From NCBI RefSeq assembly GCF_009792895.1, contig NZ_WSSC01000001.1, positions 1,240,001-1,304,000 of the forward strand: a DNA stretch of 64,000 nucleotides. The letters are read 5' to 3'. Position numbers and translations under genes: made by a program. The notes beneath the pieces are model-generated. The model saw nothing but the letters and a program-made list of their open reading frames with translations. It was not told the DNA's origin and made no database searches. Positions 30,466-39,080 of the stretch are shown here, one piece after another (within the stretch, counting starts at the first letter, position 1; each line of letters starts with the position of its first letter). Origin of the DNA: Pigmentibacter ruber (GTDB lineage Bacteria > Bdellovibrionota_B > Oligoflexia > Silvanigrellales > Silvanigrellaceae).

Positions 30466-31260
30466 ATGCTAGATTTACTTTACTTTCTTCTTCTTGGTGC
30501 ATTCGCTGGGACAATTGCTGGTTTATTAGGTTTAGGTGGAGGTATTATTCTTGTTCCTTCATTAATTTGGATTTTTCAATATAAACTTCAAATACAGCAA
30601 GACAAAATAATGCATATGACAATTGCTACTTCTATGACAACCATTGTTTTTACCGCATTATTTTCTATTTATGCGCATCAAAAACGGAAAGCTATCCATT
30701 GGCCTGCATTTAAGAAACTCCTACCAGGTATGGTAATTGGTACCTTAATAGGTGTATTTATTGCTAATTCATTGTCAAGTTCTATTTTAAAAATAACTTT
30801 TGCTTTTTTTCTTTTAATTGTTGCAGTTCAAATTGAATTTCTCGGAAATCCTAAAGGTGAAAAAAAATTTCCAGGGTATTTATTGAGTAACTTATTTGGG
30901 TATTTAATTGGAAATTTTAGTGCTTTAGTTGGAATAGGTGGAGGTTCTTTAATAGTTCCTCTCCTTCTTTGGTTTCGGATTCCTATTCGAAATGCAATTG
31001 CAACCTCAGCTGCTTGCGGATTACCTATTGCGCTCAGTGGGGCTATAGGATTTGTTATTTTAGGGTTTAAAAGTTCTACATATCAAGCCACAGGATATAT
31101 ATATTGGCCTGCGGTATTTGCTATTGTTCCAGCAAGTTTAATATTTGTTCCCTTAGGAGTTAAATTAGCGCATAGATTACCAATTGAAATATTAAAGAAA
31201 ATTTTTGCAATTTTTTTAGTAATAATTAGTATTAAAATGTTACTAAGCGAATTTTTATAA
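30466..31260 (+). CDS. Sulfite exporter TauE/SafE family membrane protein
   Basis: The ~264-residue membrane protein has eight or so hydrophobic segments and the duplicated family signature: GTIAGLLGLGGGIILVPSL near the start and NFSALVGIGGGSLIVPLLLW at mid-length. Family members move sulfite, sulfoacetate or other organosulfur anions out of the cell; the substrate here is unknown. ATG 30466 is preferred over TTG 30451, which adds five residues. Confidence 0.9.
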   Translation: MLDLLYFLLLGAFAGTIAGLLGLGGGIILVPSLIWIFQYKLQIQQDKIMHMTIATSMTTIVFTALFSIYAHQKRKAIHWPAFKKLLPGMVIGTLIGVFIANSLSSSILKITFAFFLLIVAVQIEFLGNPKGEKKFPGYLLSNLFGYLIGNFSALVGIGGGSLIVPLLLWFRIPIRNAIATSAACGLPIALSGAIGFVILGFKSSTYQATGYIYWPAVFAIVPASLIFVPLGVKLAHRLPIEILKKIFAIFLVIISIKMLLSEFL

Positions 31261-31324
31261 TATCTTATTAAAATTCTTTCTTTTATTATAAATTTTGCTT
31301 TTATTTTAATTTAGGAATTTTTTT

Positions 31325-31713
31325 ATGCTTAATAGAAGACAATTAATAAAAAACACGACATCAAGTTTAACTTTTGCATTGTTATCTAATGTTTCATTGG
31401 AAATAAAATTGAAAAAGATGAATTTAATAATTCTCTAAAGTTTTATGAAAAAATATGGCCAAATGTATTTAAGTTTTACGAGAAAAAAAGTGCATATATC
31501 AATTGGGCAAATGAGCCATTTATCCAAGAATCATATTCAACTCCACTGATTGGGCAAATGACTACCTTATATGGATGCTGGGATAAAAGTGAATTAAATG
31601 ATAGATTACATTTTATAGGTGAACATGCTAGTAAAGAATATTACGGTTTTATGGAAGGAGCTTGTCAAACAGCAATTGATTTAGCTACTAAATTTACTAT
31701 GCATAGTATTTAA
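31325..31713 (+). pseudogene. Remnant of secreted flavin amine oxidase
   Basis: A short frame from ATG 31325 encodes a Tat-like start (MLNRRQLIKNTTSSLTFALL) and stops by 31440. A second frame, open from ~31404 to the stop at 31713, encodes the C-terminal end of a flavin monoamine oxidase: WANEPF, TPLIGQMTTLYG, then LHFIGEHASKEYYGFMEGA and a final helix (the FAD-contacting end). The central several hundred residues are missing and the parts are out of frame. This is a gene wrecked by internal deletion. Confidence 0.75.
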
Positions 31714-32055
31714 TTCTCTCGGTTGATAGATATAGACTGAAAAGAATTTGAATATATTAGTATATCAGTGTACTATTTTGAATTTTTGCTTAATTTTTAT
31801 TATAAGACTCAAAAAAAATACTCTGTAATTTTTTCTTAATTTTTATTTAATAAACATTCTATAATTTGCAGTAAAAAAAATTATTAATTTAAGTAATTTA
31901 TTCTGTAATTAAACTGTAATTTTCTATATTACTTTTTAATATTTTATACTTATCTAATTTTTAAAACTTAACTTTAAATTTGTTATTTTTGTGTTAAATT
32001 TACAAAAGTAACAAATATAGTTACTTTATAATCACTCTTTTAAAAGGAATATTTT
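31714..32055. promoter_or_regulatory. AT-rich region with dyad and -10 box before lipoprotein gene
   Basis: Most of the stretch is featureless AT. A perfect dyad AAAGTAAC / GTTACTTT (32005-32012 and 32020-32027, 7-nt spacer) directly abuts a consensus TATAAT at 32027-32032, so it could be an operator over the promoter. AAAAGGA at 32042-32048 is the ribosome site for ATG 32056. Confidence 0.5.
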
Positions 32056-32631
32056 ATGAAAAATATTATTTCAAAATCTTTTATCACAATTATCTTAGGA
32101 TCTACTTTACTTATAGCTTCTTGTGGTAAAAAATCTAATTCAACAGCTGAAACAAGCAATACAGCAGATATTACAACTCAAGAAGAAAATATTAATATCA
32201 TACAAGAGACAAAAAATTTAATTACTGCAGATAAATTTTATAAATCTGAAGATTTATCTTTAGAAGCAGCATTTGATGGAAGAAAAAGTTCAGTTTACTT
32301 TTTAGTAAATGACATAAAAGCTGCTTGGGGAATTGGTCAATATGTTCCTGGAACTCAATTTACAGTTTATGCCAATCATAATGATCAACTTGTTCCAGTT
32401 ATTTTAACAGGGTTTACAGATCGTGGTTGTGGAAGAAAATATATGAATGATGCAGCAATTTGCTATAGTAATTTCGCTTCCGCTTTAACTGTAAAATTTG
32501 ATCCTTCTAAAAATACTAACTTAGCAGCAGGAAAATATACAGCAAAATTCAACATTCTTGCTAAAGGATGGCACAATTCTAAATATTCAAAAATAATTTC
32601 TCTTGAACTTGATTTGGATATAGTGAAATAA
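32056..32631 (+). CDS. Small lipoprotein, unknown function
   Basis: The 191-residue protein has a signal peptide ending LIASC (lipobox) followed by a Ser/Thr/Asn-rich tether. The globular part (~65-190) has several aromatic beta-type strands and two extra Cys, with a hydrophobic-polar alternation suggesting a beta sandwich (QFTVYANHNDQLVPVILTG; GKYTAKFNILAKGW). I know no family. A strong terminator follows, so it is probably monocistronic and well expressed. Confidence 0.7.
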   Translation: MKNIISKSFITIILGSTLLIASCGKKSNSTAETSNTADITTQEENINIIQETKNLITADKFYKSEDLSLEAAFDGRKSSVYFLVNDIKAAWGIGQYVPGTQFTVYANHNDQLVPVILTGFTDRGCGRKYMNDAAICYSNFASALTVKFDPSKNTNLAAGKYTAKFNILAKGWHNSKYSKIISLELDLDIVK

Positions 32632-32652
32632 GTTTTAATTAAATTAAAATTC

Positions 32653-32695
32653 AAGCCTTAGGATATTTTTATACTTATCCTAAGGCTTTTCTTAT
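32653..32695 (+). terminator. Strong intrinsic terminator
   Basis: Perfect 13-base arms AAGCCTTAGGATA (32653-32665) and TATCCTAAGGCTT (32676-32688) with a 10-nt loop are followed by a T-rich tail. It ends the lipoprotein transcript. Confidence 0.92.
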
Positions 32696-32806
32696 TCAAA
32701 AAATATTTCTTTATTTGATGTAAAGAAATTACTACTCTGTCTAAGAATTAGTGAGCCTGTTAATATTCTAAATTTCAGTATGAATTCTGCGATTAAAATT
32801 AAATTT

Positions 32807-34600
32807 TTATTCATGATAACTATAAAAATATTTTTTTACACCGTTATATGCATTTTTTAGTCTTTCTTTTTGAGACAAATTCTTCCCTTTTGAGTAATAG
32901 TTTGCAAATATTTTTTCAGGATTATTAAATTTAAATTTACTTAAAAAACTACTATTATCATACCATAAACTATTTGCTGTATATGCAAAATAACGATTAA
33001 CTGACATTACTATGTTATCAAATCTTAAGTAGTTTTCTCCAATATCAGTGATGTAGTAATTAAAAAAAGTGTTTTTATTTAAAATCCAAATAAATTCTTT
33101 TTTTAAAACTTTATTTGAGGAGCAATAATCACCACTTACCCAATCAGAAGAGGAACCTCCGTTTTTAATAAGAGATGAATAGTAACATACCTGTGGTTCT
33201 AATTCACTATTTCCATAATTTGAAAATATTATATTACTATGTGCATTATAGTAGTTTTTTATTTCTGAAGGATATCCAATATACATACTTTTTCCTGCAG
33301 AAAGATATATTGAGTATTTTCCATTTACAGAAAGATCCAAAGAAAATTGGAGAAATGGCTTCCCTTTTTTCATTTCATTATAATTTACAACTTTCAATGT
33401 TTTATTTTGATCTATGCTCTCATCAAGATATAAGTAATAGTTGTTATAAGAATTAATGTACTTATTGTTATATGATGTAATAATATAGTTATTATCGCCA
33501 TGCGATCTTAAATTCCACTTTTGTTCATTTAAATTCAAGTCGCAAATTTTTAATTTAATATAATTATAATCATTGTTATTTGATGGAGATGTTAAGCAAT
33601 AATATTGTTCACTTTTTCCGTCATGTATTAAAGTAATTAATTGACCGAGATCAGTATAAATCCATTCGGCTGATTCTTCGCAATAATCTAAGTAAATATA
33701 ATTCCCGTTTTTTGGAGTAATACAGTATCTTTTCTTATTAAATACTTCAATTTTTATTTTAAATGAATTTTTTTCAAATATTTCTTCTGGAGATTGAATT
33801 TCTTCATAAATATTTTTGCCTGTATAAGGGCAGATATAATTTTTTTCATTTTCATTTCTTTTTTTTCGCATACTTGAGCTAGTATTTGGAACATAACATG
33901 CAAATCCACTAGATACCTGATTGTACTGTATTTGAATACCATTAAAAGTACCAAGAGGAAAATTATTTTCATGTAAAGAGGCAACAATTTGTGGATTACT
34001 TCTGCTTATTCTAGTTATATTATTTTCTATTGTTTCGCGTTGAACAAACTGCCTTGTGTTGGAATCAAACTCAAAGCGAGTTGCCGAAACAATTGTTTCT
34101 GGACGGATTTCATATAAAGCTGAAAATTCATTTTCCCTAGTAAAAGTATCTCTTGAATTTTCTAATGCTGTGCGTAATTCTGCTGATGTTGTAGAATTTG
34201 TTATTGTTCTTAAGTAAGTTGCTTCTAAATCTATAAAATTATTTTGTGGAATAATTTCATAAACAAAAAATTCACGAACATACCACCAGCCCATAGCATA
34301 GGATGTTGCAAATTGTCTTGCATAATCTCGATTAGAAGTCGTGCTTATAAATGCAGTGGAATCTCCTGAGTCTCCTGAAATGTGCAAGCCTAGATCGGTA
34401 CTCAATGCTCTATCTCTAATAAAACCATTTTTAAATTTATCCTCAGGCTTTGAAGGAGAAGCTCTATAAACAAATTTTGGGATTTTACTATCAGTTTCAT
34501 TAGCATAAACGTTTTGACAGGAGTCACAGTTTTTCTCCGTTAAACCTACCAATAAAAAAATTGCAATAGTTTTTACAAGTATTTTTGAAAACATTAACAT
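32807..34600 (-). CDS. Secreted ADP-ribosyltransferase toxin with C-terminal lectin-like domain
   Basis: After a signal peptide (~1-25) residues ~40-180 match the cholera/pertussis-toxin ART fold: FVYRASP with R46, FISTTS (86-88, the STS motif), and ENEFSALYEI with E156 and E158 (ExE), close to cholera toxin's DEQEVSALGGI. A dibasic RKKR site (245-248) lies between C235 and C257, the arrangement of a nicked, disulfide-held A/B toxin. The remaining ~330 residues have spaced aromatic/QxW-like blocks (SAEWIY, NEQKWNL, CLTSP...LKICDL) like ricin-B beta-trefoils. So one chain seems to hold both enzyme and receptor-binding part, as in pierisin. It probably modifies a host protein. Confidence 0.82.
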   Translation of the reverse strand: MLMFSKILVKTIAIFLLVGLTEKNCDSCQNVYANETDSKIPKFVYRASPSKPEDKFKNGFIRDRALSTDLGLHISGDSGDSTAFISTTSNRDYARQFATSYAMGWWYVREFFVYEIIPQNNFIDLEATYLRTITNSTTSAELRTALENSRDTFTRENEFSALYEIRPETIVSATRFEFDSNTRQFVQRETIENNITRISRSNPQIVASLHENNFPLGTFNGIQIQYNQVSSGFACYVPNTSSSMRKKRNENEKNYICPYTGKNIYEEIQSPEEIFEKNSFKIKIEVFNKKRYCITPKNGNYIYLDYCEESAEWIYTDLGQLITLIHDGKSEQYYCLTSPSNNNDYNYIKLKICDLNLNEQKWNLRSHGDNNYIITSYNNKYINSYNNYYLYLDESIDQNKTLKVVNYNEMKKGKPFLQFSLDLSVNGKYSIYLSAGKSMYIGYPSEIKNYYNAHSNIIFSNYGNSELEPQVCYYSSLIKNGGSSSDWVSGDYCSSNKVLKKEFIWILNKNTFFNYYITDIGENYLRFDNIVMSVNRYFAYTANSLWYDNSSFLSKFKFNNPEKIFANYYSKGKNLSQKERLKNAYNGVKKYFYSYHE

Positions 34601-35084
34601 AGCCCACCATTATTTAATTTATAAAAAATAATTATTTCTAGAGGAGCGAGACAATAAAATTACATTAAGTTTTACTTACCAAAAAATTGTTAAAATATCA
34701 AATAATTCAAAAAATTATAAAACCAATATGATAATATCTAAAGCTTGCAATTTAAAAAATTTTAAATTATGATTGTTGCCTGTTTAGTTTTAAAAGTGTG
34801 TCATGAAAAAATAACCATTCCCAGATAGTATTAAGAAGTTAGCGTTTAAAAGGCAGAAAATAGTTCTTCTGAAATAAACTATTTCTTGCGTAATCTAAAT
34901 AGCTATACCTTACGTATTTTAATTAATATTTTTTATATTCAATACATTTTAAATTGTCAATATACGAATGGTGGAAAACATGCACTCTTTGCGGAAAAAT
35001 TTGTCTCAATTTACTTTGAACTTTCTTTAACCTTATAAATTTATAGTTTTTATTTACATACTTATTCCGTTTGCAGCCTGATTT
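34601..35084. other. Intergenic region upstream of the toxin gene
   Basis: No intact gene is seen on either strand. It is AT-rich without strong dyads; it holds the toxin promoter on the minus strand and decayed sequence toward 35085. Confidence 0.35.
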
Positions 35085-35365
35085 ATGGGGCTTTTAAATA
35101 GTTTTTTCTTAAAGATATTATAAATACACTTAGCCAATCAAAACAAAATGAAATCGAAAGTATAGTCTTTCCCTTAATTTTTATAGTAGCAAACTTTATT
35201 CTGTTAGATAATGTAACATGGCGTTCTGATAGTTTTCTAAATTACAAACATCAATGTATCATCAAAAATAAAATTATTTATGATACATTCCAATATGTAA
35301 TTTCTTTACAACAATTATATAAAAAATTATGGGATGCTCAAGTTGGAGGATTTATTCTTGATTAA
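35085..35365 (+). pseudogene. Frameshifted small ORF of unknown family
   Basis: A frame without stop codons runs from 35102 to TAA 35363-35365 (87 codons) but has no start. ATG 35085 is in the other frame; one additional T in the T6 run at 35102-35107 would join them into a ~93-codon ORF beginning MGLLNSFFLKD and ending AQVGGFILD. I do not recognise the product. It may be a broken gene, a fragment or a sequencing error in the homopolymer. Confidence 0.35.
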
Positions 35366-35391
35366 AAAATTGCTCCTTTAATCCATAGAAT

Positions 35392-36801
35392 TTAATAATT
35401 CAAATAATATTTATAAAGATAAAGAAAAATAATGGAATTTCCAAAAATCGGAAAATAATTTTTTTTATCAAATTTTGTTGCTGAATTGGTTTGACTGCTT
35501 TCTGTTGTTTGATCTTTTTCAGTAGTTTTTTGAGGAATATCAATTTCTTCAGGTACGGTAATGTCTCTGATATCAATAAATATATTTTCGTTATTATTTT
35601 TGAAATCTTCATACACAGGTTCAATATTATTAAATATTGAACCTGTGTAATAATTATTAATAATTTCACTCATAGCATATCCAATAGGATAAGCTATTCC
35701 TTCATCGTAACCTAATATGTGAGTAATTTCATGGGTGATATTTTGATGAAAGCGATAATTAATTTTACTTGGATCGGGATTAAATAAAAAGGATGAAAAT
35801 GATATTGAAGGGCCATGGCAATTATTACTTAAACAATATGTTTTAAATCCTGTTGGGAATTCTGAATACTTAGGATTGTCATTAACATACTTAAAAAATT
35901 CAATTTTTTTAGGAAAATCTTTTGTCAAATAATTTCTTAAATTTTTAATTTTATTAATAATTTCTGAAGCAAGTAATTCATGATCACGACTATTTTTTAA
36001 ATGCACATCAAGTTCTTTAAGAATTAATGAAAGGTTACTACTAGCTTTTTTTAAATTTTCAGGTGTATTTTCCCTATTTTCAAAGTATAAAGAATTATAT
36101 TTATTTTGTAGCTTTTCTTTATTCAAATAAGAAATTAATATTTTCTTAAAATTTTCTATATCATAATTTAAAATATAAGATACTTCATTAAGAGTTTTAG
36201 TAAATATTTCTTTATCTATTTTGGTAAAACTACTTTGATTTATTAATTGTACAAAACTATAAATTTCATTGAAATTAGGAGATATCTGTTTATTACCCGA
36301 AATGAAAACAAATGAAATATCAAAATTATTACCAGAAATTATTTTAGTATTCTCAAAATCAAAATGATGTTTATTAAAGTTTTTATTCTTAATATGTTTA
36401 ATAATTTCTTTCTTTGAAGCAATAGTGCAAAAATGAGAGGTATGAAATGATTGTAAAATTTCAATATTAATAAAAAATTTATCAATTTTTATATTGTTTT
36501 CATAAAAATTTAGATATATTGGAAAATTTTTAAAATTTCTTGGAGTTCTATTGTTTATTTTGAAGCAATAACTATAGGGATGTTTTTTTGAAATTACAGA
36601 TTGAATATGGATATCACTCATATTGAAGCTTTCATTAGAAGAAATGAAATCTTGTGTGATATTATTATCATCCGTGAAACTAAGTAATGGTATTCCAAGA
36701 TGATTTGTTATTTCTAGTTTCTTAATTATTTCTTTTCCATATGCATTATTTAGAAAAAAAATTAAGAAAAAAGTGATGATTTGAAAATATAGGTATCGCA
36801 A
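35392..36801 (-). CDS. Secreted putative zinc metalloprotease (HEITH)
   Basis: The signal peptide is residues 1-22. Near the C-terminal third lies ITHEITHILGYDEG: H357, E358 and H361 form an HExxH site, G364 follows as in metzincins, and the third-ligand position (+10) is E367 with D366 adjacent rather than His. A Cys pair (C323, C328) precedes it. The first 300 residues are Asn/Lys-rich without a known domain. A short hydrophobic stretch at the very C-terminus could be a membrane anchor. A leishmanolysin-like or new metzincin-type family is possible; the substrate is unknown. Confidence 0.6.
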   Translation of the reverse strand: MRYLYFQIITFFLIFFLNNAYGKEIIKKLEITNHLGIPLLSFTDDNNITQDFISSNESFNMSDIHIQSVISKKHPYSYCFKINNRTPRNFKNFPIYLNFYENNIKIDKFFINIEILQSFHTSHFCTIASKKEIIKHIKNKNFNKHHFDFENTKIISGNNFDISFVFISGNKQISPNFNEIYSFVQLINQSSFTKIDKEIFTKTLNEVSYILNYDIENFKKILISYLNKEKLQNKYNSLYFENRENTPENLKKASSNLSLILKELDVHLKNSRDHELLASEIINKIKNLRNYLTKDFPKKIEFFKYVNDNPKYSEFPTGFKTYCLSNNCHGPSISFSSFLFNPDPSKINYRFHQNITHEITHILGYDEGIAYPIGYAMSEIINNYYTGSIFNNIEPVYEDFKNNNENIFIDIRDITVPEEIDIPQKTTEKDQTTESSQTNSATKFDKKNYFPIFGNSIIFLYLYKYYLNY

Positions 36802-37197
36802 AGTATATTCCTTTTTGAATTTTTGTAAATTAATTATTGGCTTTAAGTGCTATTATTTTAGCACATGTTTTCTATAGATATTTAAATTAATTTATGTCAA
36901 TAATTTATTTTTTTATACAAAAATAAATATATATATGATATTATAGGCTTTATTTATGATTGTTTTATAATATCAGGATAAATATTTTGTTTTTAGAAGA
37001 ATTTTTATTTATAATTAATATTGGAATATAGCTTTATTATTTTGTTTCCAAGCTACTGATTTACTATCCCTAAAACTATTTATGGTCTTACTAAGCAAAG
37101 TTGCTTGAAAAGTATTTATGACATTTGAAGACATTACTTATTGAATATATAACTAATTTAAATTATTGAATTTTATGCAATCATTGATCTTTAGGAT
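36802..37197. other. AT-rich intergenic region
   Basis: No intact gene. The left part carries the promoter of the minus-strand metalloprotease; the right part leads into a resolvase remnant. Confidence 0.3.
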
Positions 37198-37281
37198 AGG
37201 AGATATTATTCTATTCCTGAAATTAGTCGTTTATTAAAAATATCAGATAGATGTTTTGATAGAATTAAAATGGAAGTATAG
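37198..37281 (+). pseudogene. C-terminal remnant of a serine resolvase
   Basis: The frame reads YSIPEISRLLKISDRCFDR and stops at 37279-37281. This aligns with the helix-turn-helix end of the resolvase at 46443-46994 (SSISEICRLLKISERSFYR). Only the last ~27 residues remain, so an older Tn3-type element probably once stood here. Confidence 0.5.
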
Positions 37282-37330
37282 AATAATAGATATTTTTTTA
37301 TTAATCTTTTTTGTTCTGAGGATTTTATCA

Positions 37331-37939
37331 ATGTTAGAACTCTATGGTATTGGTTCTTCTCGTTGGGTCAAATGTTATTGGATGCTTAAAGAAATTGGTG
37401 TGGATTTTAAGGAATATCTCATAGATCCTCGAGAAGCACATAAAGATCCTGATATTTTAGAAATGAATCCATTTGGAAAAATTCCTATTTTAAAAGATGG
37501 TTCGTTTTTTTTGTATGAGTCAACAGCTATTTTAAATTATTTAGGTGAAAAATTTCCAGAATCAAAACTTATACCTTTGTCTGGAACTAATGACCGAGCT
37601 TATTATGATCAATGGATGTCTTTTTGTCTCAGCGAATTGGAAACTCCACTTTGGCGAATCTTAAAGCACTCAATAATTTTACCTGAGAATAAACGTATCC
37701 ATGCTGATACAGAATATGCAAAAGAAGAATTTAATTCCATTGTAAAAATTTTAGAAAAAGAAATCGGAGATAAACAATATCTTGTTGGGAACCACTTTAC
37801 AGCGGTTGATATTTCTATGGCTTATACTTTGGGTTGGGCTCAATTTTTAGGACTGTTAGAAGATTATGGAAATTGCTCTCGTTACAGAAATTCTTTGATT
37901 GCTCGGCCTACATTTCCTGTGCATTTATTTAAGCGATGA
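37331..37939 (+). CDS. Glutathione S-transferase family protein
   Basis: The ~202-residue protein begins MLELYGIGSSRWVKCYWMLKE, a thioredoxin-fold GST N-terminus, with NPFGKIPILKDG and LYESTAILNYLGEKF (the cis-Pro and glutathione gamma-Glu contact ES). The helical C-terminal domain has YLVGNHFTAVDISMAYTLGW, the N-capping box. GAGGA eight bases before ATG 37331 and family length support this start over the ATG 75 bases upstream, which would overlap the resolvase remnant. Confidence 0.9.
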   Translation: MLELYGIGSSRWVKCYWMLKEIGVDFKEYLIDPREAHKDPDILEMNPFGKIPILKDGSFFLYESTAILNYLGEKFPESKLIPLSGTNDRAYYDQWMSFCLSELETPLWRILKHSIILPENKRIHADTEYAKEEFNSIVKILEKEIGDKQYLVGNHFTAVDISMAYTLGWAQFLGLLEDYGNCSRYRNSLIARPTFPVHLFKR

Positions 37940-38056
37940 GAAATTTCTTATAAAACTTGCCTTGAATATAGTCAAAGATATTTTCTTAATTTTGAAGTTT
38001 ATAAAATATCTTGCGGATTTAATTTTTTATAGATATTCTTTTTCGATATTATACAT

Positions 38057-38103
38057 TTATTGATAATGCTTATTTATTAATAATAATTTAGCATTATCAA
38101 TAA
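38057..38103 (+). promoter_or_regulatory. 14-bp inverted repeat upstream of the YopT-like gene
   Basis: Exact arms TTATTGATAATGCT (38057-38070) and AGCATTATCAATAA (38090-38103) are separated by 19 bases and end 40 bases before the start codon. It could be an operator or a leader hairpin. Confidence 0.5.
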
Positions 38104-38143
38104 GGAAAATAAATTACTTATTTTTATAAAAAGCGAGTAGACG

Positions 38144-38953
38144 ATGTTTATTTCTGACATAGATTTACAAAATAAGAGCTTATCTCGAATAGATACTTTG
38201 AGTACTTCAAATTTTATCCAATTAAATCAGGATAGTATTATAGATAGTGCTGTTTGTACAACTTTATGTGTATTATTAGATATTTATTTAAGAAAAAAGA
38301 TACCATATAATAATTGTGTTCACGTTTTTTTTAATAACATAAAGATAAATTTAACTTTTATTAAAAGTGCTCTTAAAAATCAAAAAAATGTTATTATGGA
38401 TATTCATAAAAAACAACAAGCATCTACTTTTTCAATTGGTATCTCAGATATCATAAAAAATGAGGATTATTTTTGCAAAAAAACTTCTGATCTAATATCT
38501 TTATTTATAAAGAATATATACAATGATATCACAAAAAAAAAGATAGAATTACTAAACACTTATTACATCATATATCCCCATAATAAATCATTAGAAAATG
38601 TTTTTAATTATCTAAAAAACTGGAATAAAAAACCTAGATTTTTGTTTTTTTCATTTACAAATAATATATCTATTACTTCTAGGAGAACTAAAGGATACTT
38701 CATTCATGATGGAGAAACATGTTATATTGGAAATAAAAATTTATCAATAGATAGTATATATTCATACTCTGAAATTAAACATTCATGTTATTTAATAATT
38801 GATGAATTTAATTATCTGTTTTATGATCCAAACTATGGTATATTACATGATAAAAAAAGTAATATAGATGATCTTTTTAAATATATAATTTTAAGATATG
38901 ACATGAATTACTCTGATAATATTGCATTTATTTTTAATGAAATAGAAATATAA
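38144..38953 (+). CDS. Putative YopT-like (C58/papain-fold) cysteine protease effector
   Basis: The 269-residue protein has no signal peptide. Three blocks have the spacing and context of C58 peptidases: an N-terminal Cys in DSAVCTTLCVLLDIYL (C38), a late His in IKHSCYLIID (H213) and FYDPNYG (D228), where DPNYG resembles the Asp box of YopT/AvrPphB and relatives. A C-terminal FKYIILRYDMN helix follows. If real, it would be an injected or released protease acting on host proteins. Overall similarity is weak, so the call rests on the motif trio. It has unusually low GC even for this window. Confidence 0.45.
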   Translation: MFISDIDLQNKSLSRIDTLSTSNFIQLNQDSIIDSAVCTTLCVLLDIYLRKKIPYNNCVHVFFNNIKINLTFIKSALKNQKNVIMDIHKKQQASTFSIGISDIIKNEDYFCKKTSDLISLFIKNIYNDITKKKIELLNTYYIIYPHNKSLENVFNYLKNWNKKPRFLFFSFTNNISITSRRTKGYFIHDGETCYIGNKNLSIDSIYSYSEIKHSCYLIIDEFNYLFYDPNYGILHDKKSNIDDLFKYIILRYDMNYSDNIAFIFNEIEI

Positions 38954-39033
38954 AATATTTTACATTTTACTAGCTTTTTTTAAAACAGAATGGGACAATC
39001 AGTATTAGGAATTATAAATAAAATTGTTACTTC

Positions 39034-39053
39034 TTGGAATAGCTTTATTCCAA
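39034..39053. terminator. Hairpin between convergent genes
   Basis: TTGGAATA (39034-39041) and TATTCCAA (39046-39053) pair with a GCTT tetraloop. It lies between the YopT-like gene and the minus-strand gene, but lacks a long T-run on either side, so termination is tentative. Confidence 0.4.
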
Positions 39054-39080
39054 ATAATTCCTTGTTTTATAGCTAAATAT

